Part shown: positions 26,311 to 36,494 of the stretch, piece by piece | Position numbering within the stretch: position 1 is the first letter of the stretch | How the letters are laid out: the number at the start of each line of letters is the position of its first letter | From: Pterois miles | Taxonomy: Eukaryota; Chordata; Actinopteri; Perciformes; Scorpaenidae | DNA length: 64,000 nucleotides | Direction of reading: 5' to 3' | NCBI GenBank assembly: GCA_947000775.1 | Contig: CAMQGK010000634.1 | Coordinates: 18,434,501-18,498,500, forward strand | The notes under the pieces: generated by a model | What the model saw: the letters and a program-made list of their open reading frames with translations, nothing else | Told to the model about the DNA's origin: nothing | Databases searched by the model: none | Program-made: the position numbers and the translations under genes

Positions 26311-26584
26311 TGTGCTAGGCCCGAGGGATGTATTTAATACTCTTTTTAATACTCTTTTCAATATGGGAGTGCACAAATATGCTGCTTTATGCAAATATAT
26401 GTGTATATTTGTTTTTGGAAATCAATTAACAACACAAAACAATGACAGATACTGTCTAGAAACCTTCACAGGTACTGCATTTAGCATAAAAAATATGCTC
26501 AGATCATAACATGGCAAACTGCAGCCCAACAGGCAACAACAGCTGTCAGTGTGTCAGAGTGCTGACTTGACTGTGACTTGCCAG

Positions 26585-26970
26585 AAACTGCATGCGATTG
26601 TCATAAAGTGGACTTGTCTGTAGAGGGGAGACTCGTGGGTACCCACAGAAACCCATTTTCATTAAGATATGTTGAGGTCAGAGGTCAGGGGAGACCTTTT
26701 AAAAATGGCCATGGCAGTTTTTCCTCACCAGAAAAGTGTTAGTGTTATTGAACCTCCTGCATGACAAGCTAGTATGACATAGTTGTGTTTCTAGTTTCAT
26801 GATGCCAGTATCTTCACTCTAGCTTTCAAACTGAGCCCTAAATGTTGAATAGCAGCCCATGGGATTTATGAGATCTTAATTAATAATCTTAAATTGCATT
26901 AATATTTTGAAGAAATTAGTGCCGTTAAAACAAATTTGCATTAATTATGGCATTAACTTTGACAGCCCTA
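26585..26970. repeat. Truncated AGGGCTGTCAA-family hAT-type element
   Basis: Ends TTGACAGCCCTA at 26,959-26,970 and shares TTTGCATTAATTATGGCATTAA-type interior and the AGGTCAGAGGTCA block with the element at 14,780-15,400, in the opposite orientation over part of its length. The left boundary is approximate. Confidence 0.65.
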
Positions 26971-29195
26971 ATTCATACTAGTGCTTTCATTTCCCTTGTC
27001 CAGTCCATTACCTACTACTGGTAATGACAGTAGCAGCTGAGGTAAATATTAGTAGAAAGGTTTTGAAATTCAGACAGCTGCACTCAAGCAATTCGCATTC
27101 ATTCAGTCAAATCTAGTATATGTGTTGGCCCTCAGCTGTAGTAGTAGTAGTAGCAGTAACGATAGAAATGGTCAATGTTGGTAGCAAAGTCTGTGTGATC
27201 TTGAACACACCTACCTCTTTGAGAACATTCATGTCTGGAGTGCTGGGAAATTGAATGGGCTCAGTGTAGTGAAATTAAATAGATTTCCCATAAGGTGCAC
27301 AGCAGGTTTAGCCACATACACATATGCAAGCTGTGTAAGTGGAACACGTGCATGTGCGTTATATAGTATTTATAGAGTCGAGAAAGGAGGTTGTTCCTGG
27401 GGATTCGGTTGTACTTAAGTAGAATCAAATATTCAGTAGGTGTCAAAAATCTTGCTGGAAATTACTCAGTTTGGCACAGCTTCATTTGACTCACTTTGCA
27501 ATGCATTTATTTGTTTCTAGTAATGCTCCTGTCATACTAGATCACATGCAGGTTCAAATAGGGATGGTAGGGAGTGATTCCTGCATGCCATGTCCTCTTT
27601 ACCCACAATGCAGCAGGTCTAATGTGCAGGGTAAACACAGCCCTGTGTCATGGAGGTAACGGAAGAATTCGCCCCCTACTTATCTTTCTCTCTGTCTGGG
27701 TTATAAGTGATGCTGTATGGCTAAATCGCCTGTCATGTGAATGAATGCGCGGGCTATAACAGCTGGACACGTCGGCCCAGCATTTGTCTGATGCTGCAGT
27801 TGGGTTCCACAGCAGTGGAGACGAGATGGGATCTATCTTCCAGCAGAAGGGAACTGGGTTGGGGGGGACGCTATCTCTCTTCTCTCTCTAGCGCCCCGGT
27901 CATATGTCTGTCTGTCTTTTTTCTATTCTCAATCTGCTCCCCCTCTCTCTCTTTCTCTCTGAAGTATTGGCATGATGGATCACTGCATCCACAAGGGAAA
28001 GGGGGGGGAAATATAGTGAAGTAGTGGGAGAGCATAAGGGGGGCGTATGAGATCAAGAGAGAGAGACAAAATGAGGAGGGGGATGGGAAGCCATCAGATT
28101 TACAGTATGGTCTGCCGGGCTAGATGTGATGTATTTCTATTGTAGTCCTTGAACATTTACAGTGGCTTCTACTGTATAAACCGATAACAGCTCATAAAAA
28201 ATGGCTCTTGCCAATCTGATTTCATACATCCATGCAATTTCCTTTCTTCTGTCAAGCAACTGTCTCCATTCACATCAGTTTTAATAGTCTGCCACACCAT
28301 GACCGACAGCAACTCGAAGGCTGTGCTGGTGTGAGATTTGCTGGTGTGCAGCCAGCTGACTGAACCGGGCACGCTGGATGTCGTGGGGGGATGCTCCCGT
28401 CCTTAACTATTCTCCTCACATTCACCTTGCAGTCCCAATTATTCAAGGCAGCGTGCACGAGCGCTCCCTGCCAGCCAGCCCCAGCTGTGAAAAGTGGGTC
28501 ATGGAATTTAAAGGCACACGCAGCCTTGTTGCGCTGCGCAGTCGCCGGTGCTGGCACCGGCCTCGGCTTTCTGTTCCCCCTAACATGCAGTATGTGTGTG
28601 CAATTGTGATTCCTGCAGTGAAATCCACAAGGCTGTTTGGGAATGTGTGTCAGTGAATCAGAAGACATTCATTATCACATTCTCTGCGGGAATGAAAGCT
28701 GCGCCATGTTCACCAAGTGTGTGTGTCTCTGTCTTTCTCCTCTGTAAACTGGCCTATATTCTTCCACATGACATCCCTTTAGAAATAACAATATATGAGC
28801 GTTTGATTTGCAGTGAGGTTGACTTGTTCCCTCACAGATCACTCATGCAATGATCACGCAACAAAGTTTCATTGTGATTGTTCTTTCTTAGCGCCCTGTT
28901 AAATGTGAGTTCAGCTGAATGACTACTTTCTACCTAGCAACAGTGTACAGTAGGCCAGTCCATACTGGGCTAGACATGCTGCAGAGAAAGTCTACTCATG
29001 CGTACATTGAGCAATAATGTCGTACCCTGATGAGCTCTTTACAGAATCAGACAGGGCTGGCCTACTAAACTACTGCCACATTGTGTGGCACTGAGCAGGA
29101 GGAGCACATTTGCAGCCACGATGCTCTAATATGTCCCTTGTGCAGAAACCATGCAGAAACACAGGCACGTGAAAGCAGACATACAGTATCAAAGA

Positions 29196-29196
<1 letters not shown>

Positions 29197-29228
<32 letters not shown>
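29197..29228. repeat. (CA)16 microsatellite
   Basis: Uninterrupted CA repeats. Confidence 0.95.
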
Positions 29229-29230
<2 letters not shown>

Positions 29231-29231
<1 letters not shown>

Positions 29232-30065
29232 GCCAGTTAGCTTAGCTTAGCATAAAGACTGGAAACAGAAGGAAACAGAAACTTGTTATTTTTACACTTG
29301 CTTTTTTATGCAAAATAAACAAACAAGATATAATTTGTTAAAGGTGCAGTGTGTAGGATTCTGCAGCATCTAGTCGGGTGGTTGCAGATTGCAACCAGCT
29401 GAGTACCCCTCGGCTCACTCCACCCTTTCCAAGGCTGTAGTAATGTGAACTGCCGAGTGCAAAACCATGGTAGCGCCGTTTACCTTGCTCAGAGGTCACC
29501 CTTACTATAATCACACTACTTTAGACGGTGGCTGGCAGTACCGCAGTTTTGCACTTTTTCACAGGCGTGTCGGAGAACTACAGTGGCCCTCAGGTAATGT
29601 AAAATCATGAGCCAGTGTTTGGTTCATCCATTTTGGGCTACTGTGGAAACATGGTGGAGCAACATGGCGGACTCTGTGAAGAGGACCCGCTCCCGCTCTA
29701 GGTATGAAGGGCTCATTCTAAGCTAACGAAAGTCTTAGTTTAAGGTAAGGACCATAGTTAAAGCATAGTTATGAATATTATATTCCATTTCTGCTCGTAG
29801 ATCCCTGAAATGTTGCACGCTGTTCCTTTAATTATTGAGCTATAGAGTTGGTAGGATTTTGGTGATTTTAGGTGGATTTTGTTTGGACAGAGCCAGGCTA
29901 ACTGTTTCCGCCTGTTTCCAGTATTTATGTTAAGCTAAGCTAACTGGCTGCTGGAGTAGTGATGCTCCTCGCAAGTAACCCTCAGTAAGAAAGCAAACAA
30001 GTGTATTTCCCAAAATTACTATTGGCCAGATTGCATTGAAATTTGTTACAAACATCTAACATTAG
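29231..30065. repeat. Repeat of the AAGACTGGAAACAG/GCTAAGCTAAGC family, interrupted
   Basis: Left part 29,231-29,337 carries TTAGCTTAGCATAAAGACTGG; right part 29,832-30,065 carries CCAGGCTAACTGTTTCCGCC, ATGTTAAGCTAAGCTAACTGG and GTGTATTTCCCAAAAT. Related pieces occur at 33,590-33,740, 53,900-54,110, 55,715-55,885 and 55,960-56,095. The element at 29,338-29,831 splits this copy. Confidence 0.65.
29338..29831. repeat. Inverted-repeat element, TTAAAGG...CCTTTAA family, full copy nested in another repeat
   Basis: Ends TTAAAGGTGCAGTGTGTA and CGCTGTTCCTTTAA are inverted repeats around about 494 bp containing AACATGGCGGACTCTG and TGAAGAGGACCCGCTCCC. No coding frame. It lies inside the repeat at 29,231-30,065, so it inserted later. 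Confidence 0.75.
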
Positions 30066-30468
30066 TATCTAATAGTACAACTTTGAATTTGTTGTAGTTC
30101 ACATGAAAAATAACACTTTTAATAGTAGTCAAAACCAGGATTTCTTTTTAAAAGTGAGGAAAAACACAAACATTGTGTTTACTAAATGTTTTCCATATTC
30201 ATTTTTGTTTACGCTGCATGTGCTTGCATTACTTTGAAATTCGGCTTGTTGTGAGTTTATAGATACCAAATACTTGATTGTGGTCCTTGTAGTTTCTGAG
30301 ATACAGCCATTTTCTCTAGCATTTTTTTTTCCCCGAAAATACAATTGAGTCTATTACAGTAGTCTTATGTGTCCAAATACTAGAATCAAAAATTTTTTTT
30401 TACCCATAACAAAATAAAAATCACACAAAGAAGGCATCTGTTTAAACAGTACAGAGTCCTTCTGCATT

Positions 30469-30474
30469 TTTATT
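30469..30474 (-). terminator. Distal poly(A) signal AATAAA candidate
   Basis: AATAAA on the minus strand, followed by about 20 bp and a GT-containing stretch (CTCTGTACTGTTT). Plausible distal cleavage site for ppp1r14c. Confidence 0.4.
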
Positions 30475-32237
30475 GTCAGCAAAAACAAACCACACACCAC
30501 ATTACATTTTAAAAACAAGAACGCTTATTGTGGATGTACAGAAGAACAAAACTGCAGCTGAAAAACTGAATGTTTTAGTCTTAATAATAATAATAATAAT
30601 AAAGGTATAAAAAGGAAAGTGTTTTATTTTGTGAAATAAAAACCTTTGGGCCAACAAAATGTTCCCTTCGACATGCGACTTTAAAAATACATGCAAACGT
30701 AAAGCTTTCTAGTATGGACACTTTCAAAATACTCTCCACATGAAATCCCATAAATTATAAAATATCAGCCTATTGCCCCTGAACTGTTTCTTGACAGAAA
30801 AATCCTATGGAGTACCTCGACATGAGTCCTGGATGCATCTCACTTGCCTATAATGGCTTTTTCCTCAACATATACTTCCTAATCACTGATCCAGAAAACA
30901 CATTTTTGTTTTCAACCATTGCTAGCTCAGTGTGGTGACACCCATCCAGACTGAGGAAAGGAAATGCAAAGAGGATGCCACTTTGGACTATTATGTACCC
31001 CATCAATAAAGACACACGCATTTCTTCCAGACACATTTCTCTGGCATCAATCGACAGTGAACATGTGTTTTATACAACCAAAACTTGGGAAGAACATCAA
31101 AAACAGCACCATTTTTAAAATTTTTCCTGGATTCTCTCCAACGTGACCGTCACGTTGTTTCAACACAAAAAGTTCTACAAAGTCAGACATGGTAGCTAAG
31201 TCAAAAAAGTATTTTTTGCTTGATTATAAGTTCATAATATCTATACTCTTTTATCCGTGTTTTTTCTCTGTTGTTATAGCATGCAAGACGGGTGCTTTGC
31301 AAGTGTTATGTTAGAATGAAACATTGCCCTGCTTTTGTCTTTGGCAGCTGAGGGTATTATATCATGTGACAGATTGAGGTTTGCTCCATTCCAGTCGGTA
31401 CACAATTTGACTGCTCGGAAGTGAAACTGGGCCCAACCCCGTAACAACAGTCATGATTGTACCAGAGCCTACAGGTGTTTGAATGTGTTGGTGCACAACA
31501 ATAAATAACTACATCCACCTCTTCAACCTGGGATAACAGCATATTTTCTGCAACCTGGAAAACATTTTAAACATCGTAAATTCTGCTCCCACTCGACGAT
31601 GTTTCACAAACTTAAACTGTGGAAATGCTGTGTCATACTAATCCCGCCATGACGCATGACATTTAAGATGTAATACTCCCAGTTTTGGCACACCTTTCCC
31701 TTACAGGACCTGACAGGTTTCGGTGTCAAAGTTTCAAGTTGTCCTCAGGTTCTGACTCAACCATATTTGCCTTTTAAGGTTGTCAGTAGTTAAGGTTCAG
31801 TGCTGAGAAAAAAGTGAACTGATCCTGAATGTCCTTTAAAGGCAACATCAACCACTATTAGAGAGGCAAGTTAGCAGAGTTAAGTGAACCAGAGTGTGAG
31901 AAACAAATGTATGGGCTTTGTGCTTAAACCTAAATGACCAACTGATATGTTTTCTGATGAAGGACAACACCGCATGACATTATAAGTGAAAGGCTGCCAA
32001 TCATACAGGTTTCGCAGTCTCGCACGGAGAACTGCAACACCCATCATGCCTTGCTGTGGTGAAAAGTACACTAGAACAGTGGGTAAAAAGCACACACACT
32101 ATTTTAGCCTTGCTTGCTAAAATGTCCCCACTCTTTCCAGAGTTTACACATCACAAAAGGACAGAATTGATGCTGTAACGCCTTGTGCTTAAAATAAAAC
32201 TACAGAGCTCCCTTACGTTTGCAAGCACTGACAGAGC

Positions 32238-32255
32238 GGGGGGGGGGGGGGGGGG
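32238..32255. repeat. G18 homopolymer
   Basis: 18 consecutive G on the plus strand, C-rich in the ppp1r14c transcript; length may be unreliable in assembly. Confidence 0.9.
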
Positions 32256-32581
32256 ACTTTAAAGTAGGACAAAAACTGTTGGAGACCACATTTCAATTAC
32301 ATGAACAATAAATGGCAACATACAGTACATTTTGTAAAAGAAGTAACAGCAAAACACCTCAGTAAAAAATGACAAAAAATCATGAAGCACTGTGTTTACA
32401 TAGTGCTACAGCTAATTTCACACCTACTGCAGTACAAACATTTTTTTAACCACCTTTCTTTTTGTTGGTGTTTTAGTCTGTATGGCTGTTGGGATTACAG
32501 CGTCAGCTTGTAACATGGCTCTGAAATGTGGAATTATGTGGAATTCATGTCGCAGGTCTGGCGTGATCCAGGGTTTGACAT

Positions 32582-32587
32582 TTTATT
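32582..32587 (-). terminator. Proximal poly(A) signal AATAAA candidate
   Basis: AATAAA on the minus strand about 280 bp after the ppp1r14c stop codon; would give a short 3' UTR. Confidence 0.35.
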
Positions 32588-32865
32588 GTGGTTGTATGCT
32601 ATTTTAACCATGTTGGCTCTGTTTTACTCACGTACCTTTCAGCAGTCAAATATAATAATACACCTTGTTATTCTATGATTGTGAAATGAATGACTAGCGC
32701 TATATGTGGCATGGAGTTTATCGTGCCTGTTTGTAAAGTTGCAGAACAGTTACTGTTATGTTTAAATAAGTTATTCTGTGTGATGACAGTCCGTGTTGAG
32801 TAGGTTAAGTAGGTGGAGCTGAGATGACGTAGTTTATGGTTGACTGATGGTTGACATAACAGCCA

Positions 32866-32940
32866 TTATAGGCCTTTCTTAGTCGGCGCACTGAGTTTTC
32901 GCATTCCCCTTATCCTGCCCAGCAACTCACGGACAAAGTC
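32866..32940 (-). CDS. ppp1r14c: ppp1r14c exon 4: C-terminus and stop
   Basis: Acceptor TTGCAG (AG at 32,942-32,941), phase 0. 24 codons encode DFVRELLGRIRGMRKLSAP and TKKGL, then TAA at 32,868-32,866. Human PPP1R14C ends EFIKELLSRIRGMRKLSPP and a short basic tail, so the exon is recognised with confidence although too short to stand out as a frame. It forms the last helix of the PHIN domain. Confidence 0.94.
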   Translation of the reverse strand, partial: DFVRELLGRIRGMRKLSAPTKKGL

Positions 32941-33275
32941 CTGCAAGGAAGAGAGCGAAAAAGAGTTAGTTGCACACACACAAGCAAACATACAGTTAAA
33001 AATATTAATTTCTTTGAGAGTTTCAGATGCAACACAGTGATAAAATCGGATTATTAAATGCTCCTAGTAAAGAAGATAATTTTAATCTTTAGATTTCTAA
33101 TCCATCATCATTTTCTATTTGATTTTGCAGAATAAAGGCCTTTACACAGCAGAGGTATGACAAATAGCTAGCTAGAAGGTAACAAAATCTGCATACCACT
33201 ACTAATGTACACATTATATGAAATAACCCTGGTAAAAGCACAGGTTTTTGTAAATAAGATATAAAGTGTTCATTA

Positions 33276-33570
33276 GAAAGAAAGAAAGATATTCCTTTAT
33301 TAGTCCCACAGTGGGGAAATTCAGTTTTACACTCTGTTCACACAGTACATATACATGCGTCAATGGAGAGATGTCAGAGTGAGGGGGCTGCTCCTGACAA
33401 GCGCCCAGAGCAGTTGGGGGTTTGGTGCCTTGCTCAGGGGCACCTCGGCAGTGCCCAAGAGGTAAACTGGCACCTCTCCAGCAACCAGTTGGTCTTGGTC
33501 CATGGGGGTCTTGAACCCATGGCGTCCGCTTCCTAACCCAAGTCCTTACAGACTGAGCTACTGCCGCCCC
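33276..33570 (-). mobile_element. tRNA-derived SINE, family B, copy 1
   Basis: On the minus strand it starts GGGGCGGCAGTAGCTCAGTC (box A-like) with GGTTCAAGACC (box B-like), then the family body AGAGGTGCCAGTTTACCTCT and CTTGCTCAGG-type blocks in reverse, and ends GGACTAATAAAGGAATATCT plus a CTTT tail. Flanks CATTA at 33,271 and 33,571 may be the target duplication. Located in ppp1r14c intron 3. Confidence 0.85.
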
Positions 33571-34260
33571 CATTAATGAGCATTATGCTAAGTCATCCTG
33601 ACTGCTGGTTTTAGCTTCATAATTAGCGTAGCATAGTGATATCAATCTCTCAGCAAGATAGATAATAAGTGTATTTCCCAAAATTTCAACCTTTTGTTAT
33701 GGGAGAATGGAGCAACAAACAATTATGGTGGTATTGCCCTTTAAATGGCTGGATTATAAAGAAACTATGTGAGTACGGAAGGAGGACAAAGAGAAGCCAC
33801 ATCTTGGGTTTAAGCTAGAAGTTGTATAGAGGTCCATGATGGTGTGACTGTGGTGGAGAATATGTTGGAATATAATCCCCCTCATTATATCAGGGGTGAC
33901 TCTGCTCCTGACCCAATTACTAATGCCTCCCCCTCCTCTCTCTCTGTACCTCTCCTCCTCCTCTCCTCCCTACACTGTCTTTCTGCCTCTAGCTGTCTTT
34001 TCATGCATCCATCTGCATCACTCTCTTCCCATCTCTTTGTAATAGCTTCAATCCCTCACTCTCCCCCTTCAGCTCCTGTTATTTTCCCACTGTACCTTTT
34101 TCTATCACTACTCTCATACCTTCTTTCTGTCATCCTCCCTACCTTCGTCACATTTCTCTCCACTGCTTCTGTCTTTCACCGTTTATCCCCAGCTGATGCC
34201 TTCTCTGTGGGATTGCGTTCAAAATGGCAACTGTGCTACTCCATTCTCAAGGGATTACAA

Positions 34261-34263
<3 letters not shown>

Positions 34264-34301
<38 letters not shown>
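34264..34301. repeat. (GT)19 microsatellite
   Basis: Uninterrupted GT repeats in ppp1r14c intron 3, downstream of a long CT-rich tract (33,930-34,200). Confidence 0.96.
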
Positions 34302-34304
<3 letters not shown>

Positions 34305-34837
34305 CACGTATCAGTGGCTGTCAATCTGGTTGGACACTTCGGATACCGATGACCTTGTAGTGGTTGCCACAGTCTGACCTAATGCCACGCGCACTCGCTG
34401 ATGACAGATGGGGAGTCCAGGCTGAACGAGATTGCCGTATGTAGAGGTAATGTGATTGGTCTGTGCTACCTGTAATCACCAAAATAGCTTAACCCCACCT
34501 CAGCCTAACCCAAACACTTAACACCTCTACATACACTCACACTAAACATAATCAAATCCCTTAACTAACAAACAACAGCGTGTGCACGCTTTTTGTCCTT
34601 CGTCGTATTTAGGTCAGGACGACAGTGGAAAGAGATGACCGTGTGTTGTGAGTGTCACAACACATTAATGAACTACAATCGTACACATGTGGGACACGGC
34701 GCTCCAACTTACAGTGCTCTGTTACTGTAAATCGAACGATTCGTGTGGGCGTCAATAATGTCTGTCTACACACACAAGCTGCTGGGTCGTTGATATCGAG
34801 TGTTTTATTGTATGACAGACACACTAAACATACTCAC

Positions 34838-34870
34838 CTCTGTTGGTTTGTAGCAGTCTATTAATGATTC
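34838..34870 (-). CDS. ppp1r14c: ppp1r14c exon 3 (33-bp micro-like exon)
   Basis: Acceptor TTTTACACAG (AG at 34,872-34,871) and donor AGAG/GTGAGT (GT at 34,837-34,836). Exactly 11 codons, phase 0 on both sides, encode ESLIDCYKPTE. Human PPP1R14C has EALVDCYKPTE here. The strong donor and the near-identical peptide make this secure despite the length. Confidence 0.93.
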
Positions 34871-35317
34871 CTGTGTAAAAAGCAAAAAAAGGGGAAAACA
34901 GTGAGAAGTTGAGGGATTAGAAGTTTTTGGACATTGTCTCAACGGTTCTTATGCATCTCTTTTTTTTAAATTCTGAAGATAAAATGTAAAATAAAATGTA
35001 AAATGAATGTATATTAATTTTATTTGTATATCACAAAATCACAAATCACAATTTTGCCTCAGGGGGCTTTACAGTATACAAGTACAGGATATGACACCCT
35101 CTGTCCTGTACAGAACGGCCCTCTCATCAGATAAGGAAAAACTCCCTTTTAACATGGAAAAAAAAAAGAAAAAAAGCCTCAGTCACACGGGGAGAAATCC
35201 AACATACAGTAGAAAAGGTAGCAATGACGATTTCTCCCCTGACAAAAGACTCAGTAGACCAGCATGCAAAGCAGTCACATGGCAAGTTTTAAATTAACAG
35301 CAAGTGTTTTGAAGTGA

Positions 35318-35689
35318 TGGGCTGCACGGTGGTGTAGTGGTTAGCGCTGTCGCCTCACAGCAAGAGGGTCGCAGGTTCGATTCCAGCTTGCGGCTCTTCT
35401 GTGTGGAGTTTGCTTGTTCTCCCCGTGTAAGCGTGGGTTTTCTCCGGGTACTCCGGCTTCCTCCCACCGTCCAAAGACATGCTGTTTAGGTTAATTGATG
35501 ACTCTAAAATTGCCCGTAGATGTGAGTGTGAATGGTTGTCTGTCTATATGTTGTCTGTCTCTATGTGCCCTGCGATGGACTGGCGACCTGTCCAGGGTGT
35601 ACCCTGCCTTTGCCCAATGCCAGCTGGGATCGGCTCCAGCCCCCCCGCGACCCCTAACGGGATAAGCGGTTGACGATGGATGGATGGAT
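35318..35689 (+). mobile_element. tRNA-derived SINE, family A, complete copy with 12-bp target duplication
   Basis: Head GGCTGCACGGTGGTGTAGTG with box A (TAGTGGTTAGC) and box B (GGTTCGATTCC), body with CCTCCCACCGTCCAAAGACA and CCTGTCCAGGGTGTACCCTG, tail GGATGGATGGATG. This layout is a widespread fish SINE type (Mermaid/DANA-like or related; the name is tentative). Flanked by identical GTTTTGAAGTGA at 35,306-35,317 and 35,690-35,701. It split an older repeat. Confidence 0.88.
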
Positions 35690-36245
35690 GTTTTGAAGTG
35701 AGGTTGTATGCGGTAATTATCCATAGTAGGTGTATTAGAGTCGATGATGGTCGGCGTGTCCCCAGTTTGGAGAAACAGACACCGACACCGGAGCAAAGCA
35801 ATGCAGCCCTGTGGACGGGGCTGGCAGGTAAATGTATTTTACCCGCCTAAAAGAAAGGAATTTGTTTAAGTGCTATATTTAGAGTATTTTCACTGCTTTA
35901 ACTTGCCGTCAGACAGCCCTTTCCATCTCCTTTCTGACAGGGAACTGAGCTGAAAGTGAAACTTCTCTATGCTCTCAAAAGCCAGCAGGCTCAGATGACA
36001 AAAACAGTATATATACGTTTCACTCTCAGTTTGCTGTTGGAAAATATTATAGAGCACACACTTTAAACGGATACCATTTTTTTAGGTGGCTGATCTTCAG
36101 TGCTGTATTGCTTTGCTTCGGTGTGGGTGCTCCTGTCTGTTTTTCGAGGCTGGGGGCACACCGACCGCCATCTACTGTAAGTAACACACCTACTATGGAT
36201 AAGTACCTCTATAACCCCACCTCAGAACACCCAAACCATCCCTTT
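35690..36245. repeat. Two inverted copies of a short dispersed repeat
   Basis: 35,690-35,815 (TTATCCATAGTAGGTGTATT, AAACAGACACCGACACCGGA, GCAAAGCAATGCAGC) is the reverse complement, with mismatches, of 36,095-36,243 (ATTGCTTTGCTTCGGTGTGG, ACACACCTACTATGGATAAG). The arms are separated by about 280 bp and could fold into a long hairpin. Confidence 0.7.
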
Positions 36246-36410
36246 AAGTTGTGTTCAGACAGAACAAAAAGCAAAATGTCACTGATTCAAGTATGTGCAC
36301 TGAGTGAAAGAGGTTATATGCATTGATTCATGTGCAGTATATATTTCAGCGGGGTTTGCTAAAAATAGACAGCGGCACAAAGACAGGCATGCGCAGTCTC
36401 AGGGGTATAC

Positions 36411-36494
36411 CTGTAGTTTGCTGGCTCTCTCGTCGTCACTGTTGACCTCCAACAGGTCATCTATGTCTATCTCTACCTCTGGCATCTCTTCCTC
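36411..36494 (-). CDS. ppp1r14c: ppp1r14c exon 2: acidic helix
   Basis: Acceptor TTTCAG (AG at 36,496-36,495) and donor CTACAG/GTATAC (GT at 36,410-36,409). 28 codons in phase 0 encode EEEMPEVEIDIDDLLEV, NSDDERASKLQ. Human PPP1R14C has EEEMPEVEIDIDDLLDA and SDEERASKLQ at this place. PPP1R14A/B have MPDEINIDELL instead, so this exon settles the paralogue. It is not visible as a frame of its own because of its length. Confidence 0.95.

Larger units (their letters stand above)
19111..30440. other. Intergenic region between map7 5' end and ppp1r14c 3' end
   Basis: No gene supported on either strand. Frames here are short and lack splice-phase support. It is AT-rich and carries many dispersed repeats, listed separately. 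The stretches 21,400-23,000 and 27,000-29,190 hold no feature I recognise beyond short simple repeats such as AGT runs near 27,140. Confidence 0.6.
30450..32865 (-). other. ppp1r14c: ppp1r14c probable 3' UTR
   Basis: Non-coding sequence directly downstream of the stop codon on the minus strand. Candidate poly(A) signals AATAAA occur on the minus strand at 32,587-32,582 (about 280 bp past the stop) and 30,474-30,469 (about 2.4 kb past). The segment has no recognisable transposable element until about 30,060, which fits a real exon. A G18 run (32,238-32,255, C on the transcript) lies inside. The true end is inferred. Confidence 0.45.

Noticed and set aside
28270..28668. 132-codon minus-strand frame with overlapping plus-strand frames
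   Set aside because: A locally GC-rich patch opens several frames on both strands at once; no family motif and no convincing splice sites.
33844..34377. 177-codon Ser/Leu-rich open frame on the plus strand
   Set aside because: Arises from a CT-rich tract and runs through a GT microsatellite; antisense within ppp1r14c intron 3 with no homology.
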